A stretch of 64,000 nucleotides of DNA from JAGXLC01 sp041686375 (GTDB taxonomy: Bacteria; Bacteroidota; Bacteroidia; Bacteroidales; UBA12077), in assembly GCA_041686375.1 (NCBI GenBank), contig JAWLEB010000009.1:1-64000 (forward strand), read 5' to 3'. The notes beneath the pieces were generated by a model, which had not been told where the DNA came from, searched no databases, and worked only from the letters and a program-made list of their open reading frames with translations. This document shows, piece after piece, positions 27,588-36,645 of this stretch. The position numbers were made by a program, and so were the translations under genes. The stretch's first letter is position 1; each line of letters opens with the position of its first letter.

Positions 27588-27619
27588 ATAAAGCCTGCCG
27601 TCATGGTAGGCTTTATTTG
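27588..27619 (+). terminator. Intrinsic terminator after the M49-like gene
   Basis: Stem ATAAAGCCTGCC/GGTAGGCTTTAT (27588-27599 with 27605-27616, one G-T pair), followed by TTTG. Short U-tract. Confidence 0.65.
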
Positions 27620-27832
27620 TATATAGAAATGCGATATTAGAATTTAGAATATAAAAGAAAAAGTTAAATTTGTAATTGTTATAGCGAAACTTAATATTTA
27701 AAAATATGTACAATGTTTAAAATAATGTGTTTTGAGGTGACCCCTGAAGCATGAATGTGAAGATTATCCATCTTTTGGGGATAACTGCGTTAGATTGTTC
27801 CTGTTAAATCATAAAAGCAAATCCCTTAAAAT

Positions 27833-29773
27833 ATGCCTTGCCCTTTGCAACAGTTTCGATTACATATAATCCCGAAGGTTTTTGCAATAATGATATTTTT
27901 TTTTATTTCAGCATCATATGTATATAGCCAGGATACTACTGTATCAGATTCTATAGAGGAACATGTCGTAGTTTCGGATTCTTTATCCAAATCCGATTCA
28001 GTTAAGTTTTTCATTGAACAGGAGGCTTTGTATGAGTCTGTTGGCTTTTATGATACTTTAAGAAACAGAGCTTCCAGAAATAAGTTTTGGCAGACTATCC
28101 ATGACTTATTATTCATTCAATCTCAGCAGGAAACTTTTTTACAGGATAGTACAATCGATGAACTAGTCAATCCTTTTCATTTTTTTGCAGGGAAACAAAT
28201 AGACAGCATAAAATTTCATCAATTGAATGTATTTGGTGTTTCTGTGGGTGATACTTCATTAAGTGATGTATCGTGGTATAAAGAATTCGGCAATTGGGTT
28301 CATATTTCAACCCGGAAAAGAATTCTCAGAGAGAATCTTTTATTTGAAGAAGGCGACCAGTTAGACCCATTACTTCTTGCGGACAGTGAGAGACTGCTTA
28401 GAAGGTTACAGTATCTGAAAGATGCAAAAATAATAGTTGAAGCACAAAAGGATGATAATCAAAGTGTGAATGTCATTGTAGTAACTCAGGATGTATGGTC
28501 TAAAGGTTTTAATCTATCGCTATCTGGTTTGGATGCCGGTGAAATTGCACTCTATGATAACAATATATTAGGCATTGGGCATAAATTTCAAACAGATCTC
28601 ATATTCGACTATTTTAAATCTGGTAATCCGGGATTTCGTTCATTATATAAAATTGATAACCTTGCCGGTACCTTTATCAATAGCCGGTTGTACTATATGG
28701 ATTCCTTTTATGAAAAACATTATGGAGCAGAAGCATCCAGAGGCTTCTATTCATATAAGACGAACTGGGTAGGAGGTTTAAAAGCCTACAAACATAAAAC
28801 CAGACAAAATATAAGGAAAACAGATACTATACTTTTCGATACTCCATTAGATTATGTTGAACAAGATTTTTGGGTAGGTTATGGTTTTCCGGTATCTTCG
28901 GAAAGCAGGTTATTTCAAAATCGCAACAGAATTGTTATGTCTTTGCGTTATAAACGGAATAAGTTTTTTGAAGGGCCCGAGGTAAGGGAAAGATATAATT
29001 ATAGTTTCCATGATCACCATATTTTTCTTGCGAATATAAGCTTTTCCAGACAGAATTTTTATACCAGTTCATTGATATACGGTTTTGGACGAATAGAGGA
29101 TATTCCCGTGGGAGACCTATTTGGATACACCTTTGGCTGGGAAGTTGACGAATTTTTTAAACGATTCTATACAGGATTAAATTTTCGACATGGTGATTTT
29201 TTCCCAAATTTTGGTTACGTATCAAATAGTTTAGAGTTTGGTGGATATATATATGATGAAAATTTTGAGCAAGGCACATTTAATTTCAGATCGAAATATG
29301 TTAGTAAACTTTTCCATTTTAAGAGATTAAAAATCAGGCAATTTATTGATTTTAATTACAAGCGTGGGGTGGAACGATTTGATGATGAATACATTAGTTT
29401 TGATCCTTCTCTGGATATCCGTGGTTTTTCGAAACCTGATTTAACAGGAGAGAAAAAATTGGTGATGAAATTTGAAACAGTTGGTTTCACAGACCTTTTT
29501 TATTATGGTTTTCGTTTTGCTTTCTACGCATTTATGGATGTAGGGTTTATTAGTGCGGCTAACGATTTTATCTTTGACAATCCTGTACAAAACGGTTTTG
29601 GCATTGGTATGCGTGTGCGAAATGAGAACCTTGTTTTTAATACTTTACAGGTGAGGTTGGGTTATTACCCTAATTTATCTGTCAATAACAATCTTTTATT
29701 TAGAATTTCCGGAGAAAAAACATTCCGGCCCTATGAGTATACCCCATCTATGCCTGAGATGGTAGAATATTAA
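27833..29773 (+). CDS. Omp85/BamA-like outer-membrane beta-barrel protein
   Basis: 646 residues. A signal peptide ends near SYVYSQD. Residues about 100-230 form POTRA-like modules (TRKRILRENLLFEEGDQLDP, then LLADSERLLRRLQYLKDAKI, typical of surface-antigen POTRA). The rest, about 235-646, alternates aromatic and polar residues as in a transmembrane barrel, with an FDPSLDIRGFSKPDLTGEKKLVMKFE segment resembling the Omp85 RGF loop. It could insert or transport outer-membrane proteins or lipids, but the substrate is unknown. A possible -7 box, TAAATTTG, lies at 27665-27672. Stands alone between terminators. Confidence 0.75.
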   Translation: MPCPLQQFRLHIIPKVFAIMIFFFISASYVYSQDTTVSDSIEEHVVVSDSLSKSDSVKFFIEQEALYESVGFYDTLRNRASRNKFWQTIHDLLFIQSQQETFLQDSTIDELVNPFHFFAGKQIDSIKFHQLNVFGVSVGDTSLSDVSWYKEFGNWVHISTRKRILRENLLFEEGDQLDPLLLADSERLLRRLQYLKDAKIIVEAQKDDNQSVNVIVVTQDVWSKGFNLSLSGLDAGEIALYDNNILGIGHKFQTDLIFDYFKSGNPGFRSLYKIDNLAGTFINSRLYYMDSFYEKHYGAEASRGFYSYKTNWVGGLKAYKHKTRQNIRKTDTILFDTPLDYVEQDFWVGYGFPVSSESRLFQNRNRIVMSLRYKRNKFFEGPEVRERYNYSFHDHHIFLANISFSRQNFYTSSLIYGFGRIEDIPVGDLFGYTFGWEVDEFFKRFYTGLNFRHGDFFPNFGYVSNSLEFGGYIYDENFEQGTFNFRSKYVSKLFHFKRLKIRQFIDFNYKRGVERFDDEYISFDPSLDIRGFSKPDLTGEKKLVMKFETVGFTDLFYYGFRFAFYAFMDVGFISAANDFIFDNPVQNGFGIGMRVRNENLVFNTLQVRLGYYPNLSVNNNLLFRISGEKTFRPYEYTPSMPEMVEY

Positions 29774-29868
29774 TAAAGTGCTTTATTTATACAAGCTGTG
29801 GTGAACATATTGTGTGGAACCATTGTTTTTTTGTATCGCAATTATGTTAAACCAAAAAGTATGTTAGT

Positions 29869-30072
29869 ATGGGAGTTTTAATAGGTAAAAAAGCACCTCA
29901 TTTTGAGGCAGAAGCAGTATTAAATGGTAATCAAATTGTTGAAAATTTTTCGCTTGATCAATATCTTGGGGAAAAATATGTGATATTCTACTTCTATCCC
30001 GCTGATTGGCGCAAAGGAGATAAGGCCATAAAAGAAACTCAGGAAAGCATATCTGATTATCTGGCCAATTAG
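29869..30072 (+). pseudogene. 2-Cys peroxiredoxin with internal deletion
   Basis: 67-residue frame made of the two ends of an AhpC/Prx1-type peroxiredoxin. Residues 1-44 (MGVLIGKKAPHFEAEAV to YVIFYFYP) match the N-terminus up to the strand before the active site. Residues 45-67 (ADWRKGDKAIKETQESISDYLAN) match the C-terminal tail that normally follows the resolving-Cys motif VCPADW. About 120 central residues, including both the peroxidatic and the resolving cysteines, are missing, joined in frame at a Pro. A full-length protein is near 190 residues. It cannot reduce peroxides. The frame still has a start, a stop and a downstream terminator, so a short product could be made. Family assignment is by recognition of conserved termini. 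Confidence 0.75.
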
Positions 30073-30164
30073 TCCTCATGGTCATTTTTTCTGGCTGGCT
30101 TGTTGTTAATATGTATGGAATGCCGGCTATGAAACCTAATATATATATGATTGATTTAATTCAG

Positions 30165-30197
30165 AAAGCATCTCATTAAGTTGGGATGCTTTTTTTA
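30165..30197 (+). terminator. Intrinsic terminator before pabB
   Basis: Stem AAAGCATCTCA with TTGGGATGCTTT around a short loop, then seven T. It ends the peroxiredoxin-remnant transcript. The TATTTTTG at 30196-30203 right behind it would place pabB transcription almost at its ATG. Confidence 0.8.
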
Positions 30198-30208
30198 TTT
30201 TTGTATTT

Positions 30209-31516
30209 ATGCGTGAAACTTTCAACATAAGTATTGACAATCTAAATACTTTTAAAAGCCAACTTCTCGAATGGGGCAGGAGGCAGGATCTTTTTGTACT
30301 GCTTGACAGCCATCATTATCCCCGCAAGTCATCTGTAAGTAGTCATTATCAATATGATTTTCTGGCTGCCTGGGGTTGCGTGGATAGTGTAACGGCTGAT
30401 GAAAACAACGGGTTTGAAGAGCTGGAAAAATTTGCCGAAAAGAAGAATGATTGGCTTTTTGGCTTTTTAACCTATGACCTTAAAAATGGGATAGAAAAAT
30501 TACACTCAAATAATAGTGATGGTCTCAAATTTCCGTCCTTGCATTTCTTTCAGCCGGAATGTGTTGTAGTTGGGAAGAAGGATACCGTGAAAATGTATGT
30601 ATTGCCTAATAAGCTGACTTCTGAATATTCCCGTAAAATAATTAATGAAATTCAAGACCTCTCTTTCCATGGTTTACCTGAATTATCAACCAGAGTAAAG
30701 ATAAAAAGCAAATTTTCAAAAAATGAATACCTGGATACGGTGAATAAACTGAAAAACCATATAAAACACGGAAACATATACGAAATTAGCTTCTGTCAGG
30801 AGTTTTATGACTTTGTAACCATAGATCCATTTTATACCTACATTCGTTTATCAGAGATTTCACCGGCGCCATTTTCATGTTTTTACAAATATGATGATAA
30901 GTTTATTCTTTCTTCAAGTCCCGAGCGTTTTATAAAGAAAACGGGAAGCAGAGTTATTTCACAGCCCATAAAAGGTACAGCGAAAAGGGGAAATACTGTG
31001 GCTGAAGATGCAATGCTTAAGGACAAATTATACAATGATGAGAAAGAGAGGGCTGAAAATGTAATGATTGTTGATTTGGTACGAAATGATTTATCACGTG
31101 TTGCTCTTCAGGGGTCTGTTAAGGTAGATGAATTATATGGGATATATTCCTTTGAGCAGGTTCATCAGATGATTTCAACAATTTCATGTGAGATTGATGC
31201 AAAGGATTATTTAGAAGTTATTAAGCAATGTTTTCCTATGGGATCTATGACTGGTGCTCCAAAAGTAAGAGCAATGCAACTAATTGAAGAACATGAAAGG
31301 ACAAAAAGAGGAGTGTTTTCTGGTTCTGTGGGATACATTACCCCGGAGAAAGATTTTGATTTTAATGTAATTATTCGTACTATTCTGTATAATTCTTCGG
31401 AAAATTATGTTTCTTATTCTGTAGGGGGCGCAATAACCTATTTATCTAAGACATTGGATGAATACGAGGAATGTATGATAAAATCAATTGCGATGAAACA
31501 AGTTCTTAATGGTTAG
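30209..31516 (+). CDS. pabB: Aminodeoxychorismate synthase component I
   Basis: 435 residues, chorismate-binding (MST) family. Converts chorismate with ammonia to 4-amino-4-deoxychorismate for folate. Seen: NIYEISFCQEF, SPERFI, PIKGTAKRG (the Lys of PIKGT is characteristic of PabB, where anthranilate synthase has PIAGT), DLVRNDLSRV, FPMGSMTGAPKVRAMQLIEE, and RGVFSGSVGYI. No glutaminase or lyase domain is fused, and neither pabA nor pabC is adjacent. Five bases precede tilS, so the two are probably one transcript. Confidence 0.88.
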   Translation: MRETFNISIDNLNTFKSQLLEWGRRQDLFVLLDSHHYPRKSSVSSHYQYDFLAAWGCVDSVTADENNGFEELEKFAEKKNDWLFGFLTYDLKNGIEKLHSNNSDGLKFPSLHFFQPECVVVGKKDTVKMYVLPNKLTSEYSRKIINEIQDLSFHGLPELSTRVKIKSKFSKNEYLDTVNKLKNHIKHGNIYEISFCQEFYDFVTIDPFYTYIRLSEISPAPFSCFYKYDDKFILSSSPERFIKKTGSRVISQPIKGTAKRGNTVAEDAMLKDKLYNDEKERAENVMIVDLVRNDLSRVALQGSVKVDELYGIYSFEQVHQMISTISCEIDAKDYLEVIKQCFPMGSMTGAPKVRAMQLIEEHERTKRGVFSGSVGYITPEKDFDFNVIIRTILYNSSENYVSYSVGGAITYLSKTLDEYEECMIKSIAMKQVLNG

Positions 31517-31521
31517 CGACT

Positions 31522-32853
31522 ATGACTGATGAATTTTTAAATTATAGTTCAAAACATCAGCTATTTAAACCCGAAGACAATATTCTTGTGGGTGTCAGTG
31601 GAGGAGTGGATTCAATGGTGATGCTGGATTTGTTTTTAAAAACTGGTACACAAATTGGTATTGCTCACGTGAATTTTAAATTACGGGGCAAAGAAGCCGA
31701 TGAAGAACAGAAATTTGTTGAGAATTATGCGAAGCAAAAGGGAATTGTATTTCATACTGTTGATTACAAGACGCATGAGTATGCTTCGGAGTATGGTTTA
31801 TCGATACAGGTTGCAGCCCGAAAGCTTCGCTATCAGTGGTTTGATGATTTGATGAAAGAACATAATTATTCTTGTGTTGCCGTTGCTCATAATAAAAACG
31901 ATGAGGTAGAAACTTTGTTAATTAATTTGGCCAGGGGGACAGGTATTCGGGGAATAACAGGAATTAAGTCAAAGAAAAACAATATCATTCGTCCATTACT
32001 TTTTGCTGAGCGCAAGGAAATTGAGGAATATGCTTTACAAAATAATATCCCATACCGTGAAGACTCTTCTAATTTATCTGTAAAGTACAGCAGAAACAGG
32101 ATACGATATAATGTGATTCCTGAGCTTGAAGCGATTAACCCCCGGTTTATTCAGACTACTGCTGAAAACATTGAAAGATTCCAAAGTGCATGCAATATTT
32201 ATGATTCGTGGATAGAGGAAATAAGAAAACGGATTGTCAATGAAGTAGATGAAAAGGTGAGTATAGATATTGATGCGCTGATGCATTATAAGGAGCAAAA
32301 AACTATTCTTTATGAAATTTTGAAAACTTATTCTTTTACCAAAGAATTAGCTGAAGAGATTCTTCAAGCTTTACAGGCAGAACCGGGGAAATGCTTTTAC
32401 TCAAAATCTCATAAAGCAGTGAAAGATCGCCAATACCTAATTGTAGTGCCACTTCGATCTTTTGACACAAGAAGGTATTATATTGAGAGAGGAAAGGAGA
32501 AAATAGATTTTCCTGTCCAAATTATACTCGAAGAAATCGATGGTGTGAGTAACTATAGTGTTCCACGGGACAAAAACATAGCGAGCCTGGATTATGATAA
32601 GCTGGTTTTTCCTTTAATAATCAGAAAGTGGCAGAAAGGAGATTTTTTTAAGCCTTTAGGTTTGAATCATTATAAAAAACTAAGTGATTTTTTTATTGAC
32701 CGTAAATATTCTCTTCTTGATAAAGAGCGCGTCTGGCTTCTCACTTCCGGAGAAAAAATTGTATGGGTTATCGGCGATCGTATAGACGAGCATTTCAAGG
32801 TTGCCTCAAATACCCGGAAAATATTAAAACTTACCTATTATCCTGCCGGTTAA
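31522..32853 (+). CDS. tilS: tRNA(Ile)-lysidine synthase
   Basis: 443 residues. Modifies C34 of the CAU-anticodon tRNA-Ile to lysidine using ATP. Seen: the PP-loop VGVSGGVDSMVMLDLF (SGGxDS, about 25-40), HVNFKLRGKEADEEQ, VAVAHNKNDEVETLLINLARGTGIRG, and a C-terminal TilS domain with LVFPLIIRKWQKGDFFKPLG and KKLSDFFIDRK. Full length. Its stop codon overlaps that of the convergent aroC (shared bases 32850-32853). Confidence 0.95.
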   Translation: MTDEFLNYSSKHQLFKPEDNILVGVSGGVDSMVMLDLFLKTGTQIGIAHVNFKLRGKEADEEQKFVENYAKQKGIVFHTVDYKTHEYASEYGLSIQVAARKLRYQWFDDLMKEHNYSCVAVAHNKNDEVETLLINLARGTGIRGITGIKSKKNNIIRPLLFAERKEIEEYALQNNIPYREDSSNLSVKYSRNRIRYNVIPELEAINPRFIQTTAENIERFQSACNIYDSWIEEIRKRIVNEVDEKVSIDIDALMHYKEQKTILYEILKTYSFTKELAEEILQALQAEPGKCFYSKSHKAVKDRQYLIVVPLRSFDTRRYYIERGKEKIDFPVQIILEEIDGVSNYSVPRDKNIASLDYDKLVFPLIIRKWQKGDFFKPLGLNHYKKLSDFFIDRKYSLLDKERVWLLTSGEKIVWVIGDRIDEHFKVASNTRKILKLTYYPAG

Positions 32854-33845
32854 GATTCAAATACCCTTGGTGCTTTTTGTTCCAGCAGCATGAAATCCGT
32901 CAGGGCTATAGCTGTCACAGCTTCAATAATTACAGGAATTCTCAGAGCTATGCATAAATCGTGTCTTCCCTTTACTTCAAGATTTTCCAACTCATCTGTT
33001 TGCAGATTTATGGTTATTTGTTTTTTTGGTGTACTGGCTGTAGGTTTTACGGCTACCCTGAAAAAGATATCGTTGCCATTGGTAATACCGCCGTTTATGC
33101 CTCCGGCATGATTTGTTTTTGTTTTGCCGCTTGAATTGATTATAGGGTCATTATGTTCACTGCCTTTCATTTTAGCTGCATTAAAACCAGATCCAAATTC
33201 TATCCCTTTGATAGCCGGAATAGAATATACAAAGTGGCTTATCACTGATTCTACTGAATTAAAAAAAGGTTCCCCAAGGCCAACAGGTATGTTTTTTGCC
33301 CTGCATTCAATTATACCACCAATAGTATCCTCATTTTGTATTGCTTTGTCTATTGCTTTGTCTATATCTTTCATTCCTCCGGCTTCGGCAAGTTTTGCAT
33401 TAACAAAAACCGGGAAGATTATTTTTTTGGCAATAACACCGGCAGCAACTAACCCAAGGGTAACTCTGCCTGAGAAATGTCCTCCTCCCCGGAGGTCAGT
33501 AAAGCCTTTAAATTTTCTATGCGCGGTAAAATCAGCATGTCCCGGCCTGGGAAGCCGCTTAAATTCATTATAGTCATCCGACTGAATATTTTCATTGCGG
33601 AATAATATTGTGATTGGAGCACCTGTAGTATAGTTTTTATAAATACCGCTCACAAATTCCGGACGGTCATGTTCTTTTCTCGGGGTTGTGCCGATTTTAC
33701 CACTTTGTCTTTTTACAAGATCTGTGTTAAATTCATTCTCACTAATTTTTATTCCGGCAGGACAGCCATCAATGGTAACACCAACATGTGAATTATGTGA
33801 TTCACCAAAGATAGACATTTTGAATATTTCGCCAATTGTATTCAT
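32850..33845 (-). CDS. aroC: Chorismate synthase
   Basis: 331 residues. Forms chorismate from EPSP with reduced FMN, the last shared step to aromatics and folate. Seen: N-terminal FGESHNSHVGVTIDGCPAG, GKIGTTPRKEHDRPEFVSG, RPGHADFTAHRKFKGFTDLRGGGHFSGR (FMN and substrate His/Arg), NHAGGINGGITNGNDI, and a C-terminal GRHDLCIALRIPVIIEA. Slightly short but complete at both ends. Supplies chorismate to the neighbouring pabB, though transcribed from the opposite strand. Confidence 0.94.
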   Translation of the reverse strand: MNTIGEIFKMSIFGESHNSHVGVTIDGCPAGIKISENEFNTDLVKRQSGKIGTTPRKEHDRPEFVSGIYKNYTTGAPITILFRNENIQSDDYNEFKRLPRPGHADFTAHRKFKGFTDLRGGGHFSGRVTLGLVAAGVIAKKIIFPVFVNAKLAEAGGMKDIDKAIDKAIQNEDTIGGIIECRAKNIPVGLGEPFFNSVESVISHFVYSIPAIKGIEFGSGFNAAKMKGSEHNDPIINSSGKTKTNHAGGINGGITNGNDIFFRVAVKPTASTPKKQITINLQTDELENLEVKGRHDLCIALRIPVIIEAVTAIALTDFMLLEQKAPRVFES

Positions 33846-33880
33846 TTCATGATTTTTTTAGGGTGATAATGTTCAAAGTT

Positions 33881-33915
33881 AAAAAAAAGCAGCATCACTT
33901 TTGAATGCTGCTTTT
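33881..33915 (-). terminator. Intrinsic terminator after the radical SAM gene
   Basis: Perfect stem AAAAGCAGCAT/ATGCTGCTTTT (33885-33895 with 33905-33915), with a minus-strand T-run of eight. Confidence 0.85.
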
Positions 33916-33947
33916 AAATTAAGCTTTCTATTGATTATTGTTGTAGT

Positions 33948-35393
33948 CTATTTTGTTTCCATTGCTTCTCTTTTTTTCTTCAGATATTTTTTTTCCCAGA
34001 TATCCTCTGTGAGGTCTTCTAATTTGTTGTCATAGTTTACCAGTGTTTTATAGTAATTGTCATCTTGTAACGCTTCCACTGCTTCTTTGCTTTCTCCTTT
34101 TGCATCTTCTGTTAAGATGTTTTCTCTGAAGTTTGCGTAGTGATCCCTGATAGAGCATGGCATTAACCAGTTTCCCGGGTTGTGAGGATGGTCTCTTCCA
34201 TAATCATTTATCCATTGTCTGCCGTTTTTCATGAAATCTGAGAACAATGCATCAATTAACGATTTACCATTTTCATAAATATCATAAACGTTATCTACAT
34301 AATAAGGCACAAACACACATGGGGTAATATTTCCATTCCAGTCTATGTAGAAGTAACCGTTTTTACTTCCATATGCAATGCATCCATTAACAAGAACACC
34401 GCTGTTCCAGAAATCTGCTACGCAGTATTTTTTCTCTGTGATTAGATATTCCCACTTTTTGTAAAGTTCAACGCGTTTCTTGGGTGGAACCATTAGTTCG
34501 AATGCATGATTACTTCGTCCTATCGGCATTAATTGAAACTGCCACATGTAGGTTGCACCCAGTTCGCTGAAATAGTAGTCATAAAATTCGTCATCCAGTA
34601 GTAGATCTGCATTTTTACTGGTTGCAGTAACTGAGATACCGAAAGGTACGCCGGCATTTCTCAGATTGTTAAATGCTTCCAATATTTTCTTATGAGTTCC
34701 TCTACCCCTGCGCTCATCAGTTTCCTGTTCAAAACCCTCTACAGAAATAGCGGGTGTTACATTTCCCATTTTTCCTAATCTGTCAGCTATTTGCTTATTG
34801 ATTAATGTTCCGTTTGTATACACAAGGAAGAATATGTCATCATACTTTTCAAATATATCCAGTAGAGTTTTACCTTCGCTTTTGTACATAAATGGTTCAC
34901 CACCGCTTATGGTTATGAACCGGCTATGAAATTTGTTTCTGGTATCATCCACAATCTGGTCTACAATGTGATAGGGCAAGGTTGGAGTGGTTCTCGAACT
35001 TGATGAAGCATAACATCCGGTACAATTTAAGTTGCATTTTTGTGTTGGTGATAGAACAATGAAGTTTGGCGGATAAATCCCATGCTGCTCTTTAAATTCT
35101 TCCAGCTTATCACTGTATTTTTGCCGGTATAGGAATGAATTTTCAACCAGCACATTGACAAGGTGTTTAAATACATTTTTTGAGAGGTAGCCATTTTCAA
35201 CATTTCTTACCGCTGATTTTAGCATCGAGTCCATGAAATGATATTTTTTTTCCTGGACTTCTTTTAGATTCCGCTCATCGTTTTTTACGATAGAATCGTA
35301 CATATATTGATTCAGCTTGTGGATAAGGTAATTTCTGGAAACCTTATTACTTACAAGCTCTTTTAATACATTAGTAAATATAAAATTTTTCAT
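33948..35393 (-). CDS. Radical SAM protein of unknown function
   Basis: 481 residues. Radical SAM core begins near residue 110 with C-x3-C-x2-C (CNLNCTGCYA), followed by ITISGGEPFMYKSEGKTLLDIF (SAM-binding GGEP) and SVEGFEQETDERRGRGTHK. The C-terminal third has further cysteines (CVADF, NGCIAYGSKNGYFYIDWNGNITPCVF, MPCSIRDHY) in a SPASM-like arrangement for auxiliary clusters. An N-terminal helical region of about 100 residues is extra. SPASM enzymes often modify peptides or activate sulfatases, but no precursor peptide or sulfatase is next to it. Substrate unknown. It has a clear promoter and its own terminator. Confidence 0.85.
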   Translation of the reverse strand: MKNFIFTNVLKELVSNKVSRNYLIHKLNQYMYDSIVKNDERNLKEVQEKKYHFMDSMLKSAVRNVENGYLSKNVFKHLVNVLVENSFLYRQKYSDKLEEFKEQHGIYPPNFIVLSPTQKCNLNCTGCYASSSSRTTPTLPYHIVDQIVDDTRNKFHSRFITISGGEPFMYKSEGKTLLDIFEKYDDIFFLVYTNGTLINKQIADRLGKMGNVTPAISVEGFEQETDERRGRGTHKKILEAFNNLRNAGVPFGISVTATSKNADLLLDDEFYDYYFSELGATYMWQFQLMPIGRSNHAFELMVPPKKRVELYKKWEYLITEKKYCVADFWNSGVLVNGCIAYGSKNGYFYIDWNGNITPCVFVPYYVDNVYDIYENGKSLIDALFSDFMKNGRQWINDYGRDHPHNPGNWLMPCSIRDHYANFRENILTEDAKGESKEAVEALQDDNYYKTLVNYDNKLEDLTEDIWEKKYLKKKREAMETK

Positions 35394-35421
35394 AACTTAC
35401 ACCCCCTTATATTTTATTAAT

Positions 35422-35452
35422 CAAATTTATGTGTTCTTTTTATTATTGTCAA
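35422..35452 (-). promoter_or_regulatory. Bacteroidota-type promoter of the radical SAM gene
   Basis: Minus strand: TTG (35452-35450), 20-base spacer, TAAATTTG (35429-35422), 29 bases before the ATG. Confidence 0.65.
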
Positions 35453-35661
35453 GTATTTATTATGTTAAATACGCTATCAAAAAATGTTGATGCTTTTCTT
35501 TATTTTACGGTTTACCTGCAAAAATATTATGTTAAACAGAATATTTAGAAAAGTTATAAATAAATTTTAATTGACTTAAGTGATGTTTTTTAGGCTGTTT
35601 ATATGATTTTTATGAGATGTATAACTTTGGTGTTTTGATAAAATTATAATTAAATATTATT

Positions 35662-35937
35662 ATGGTAACAGGGATTGTTTTACTTATAGTTGGGATAACC
35701 ATTGGTTTTTTTATAACCAATACTAAAATGATTCATTTGGTTGGAAAATTGATTGATATCACGATATTTATTTTGCTTTTTTTTCTTGGTATTTCAGTAG
35801 GTGTTAATGATAAAATCATATCAAACTTTGATAGTATAGGTTTGCAGGCATTCCTGGTTACGTTGGCTGCTACAGTTGGTAGTATTGCCGTTTCAGTTTT
35901 AGTGTATCATTTATTTTTTAAAAATACGGATAAATGA
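35662..35937 (+). CDS. LysO family exporter, N-terminal half
   Basis: 91 residues with three hydrophobic helices (about 2-18, 25-45, 60-83), matching the first part of LysO/YbjE (DUF340) lysine exporters. The repeat signature FFLGISVGVNDKI parallels FFVGIGVGSNKKA in the next gene. A TAACTTTG box (35632-35639) is a likely -7 element. The stop overlaps the next start by four bases (ATGA), implying translational coupling. The two products together equal one LysO protein; two-gene LysO is known in Bacteroidota. Confidence 0.78.
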   Translation: MVTGIVLLIVGITIGFFITNTKMIHLVGKLIDITIFILLFFLGISVGVNDKIISNFDSIGLQAFLVTLAATVGSIAVSVLVYHLFFKNTDK

Positions 35938-36533
35938 AAGGGACGCTGATTATATTACTGTTTTTTGTTGCAGGATTATTCTCAGGAATTCTGGATATTT
36001 TCCCCGAACAGCTTTCCGGAGATGAGATGACTACCTATGTTTTATATGCTTTGTTGTTTTTTGTTGGAATAGGAGTGGGTTCCAATAAAAAAGCCTTATA
36101 TATTCTTAAAACAGCAAACTGGAGGATACTTCTGATTCCTTTGTCTGTCATTGTAGGTACTTTTCTGGGAACTACGTTGTATACTCTTTTTGATCCTGCT
36201 TTAAGTTTCAGGGAGTGTTGGGCTGTTGGAGCCGGATATGGTTATTATAGTTTATCCAGCATCATAATTAAAGAAATGGCAGGCGAAACACTGGGAGTTA
36301 TCGCTTTGTTATCAAACATTATCAGGGAAATTTTAACCTTGATTTTCACTCCTCTGCTGACAAAATATTTTGGTATTCTGGCACCCATCTCAGCTGGTGG
36401 GGCAACAAGCATGGATACCACCCTGCCAGTGATTACCCGTTATATCGGTATTGAATACGTTGCCTTTTCTGTATTCAGTGGATTAGTTCTTACATTATTA
36501 GTTCCGTTGATTGTTCCGATTATTTTGTCTTAA
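35934..36533 (+). CDS. lysO: LysO family exporter, C-terminal half
   Basis: 199 residues, about six membrane helices. LysO signatures: LLFFVGIGVGSNKKALYIL, GAGYGYYSLSSIIIKEMAG, NIIREILTLIFTPLL, and ISAGGATSMDTTLPVITRY. LysO exports L-lysine and its toxic analogues out of the inner membrane in E. coli. Here the downstream arginine deiminase raises the possibility of a basic amino acid or ornithine/citrulline substrate, which is inference. Translationally coupled with the N-terminal half. Confidence 0.85.
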   Translation: MKGTLIILLFFVAGLFSGILDIFPEQLSGDEMTTYVLYALLFFVGIGVGSNKKALYILKTANWRILLIPLSVIVGTFLGTTLYTLFDPALSFRECWAVGAGYGYYSLSSIIIKEMAGETLGVIALLSNIIREILTLIFTPLLTKYFGILAPISAGGATSMDTTLPVITRYIGIEYVAFSVFSGLVLTLLVPLIVPIILS

Positions 36534-36645
36534 TACGGATTAACTCTTAACTGGTAATGAAAATTTTGCTAAATATTTAAGAAACTATTATTAACTTTAA
36601 GGCTTATTTTTTTATATTTCATAAAAACCAGTAAATCATAGTGTT

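Noticed and set aside
33124..33573. Plus-strand 149-codon frame opposite aroC
   Set aside because: Mirror frame of a conserved enzyme; no recognisable domain or start signals.
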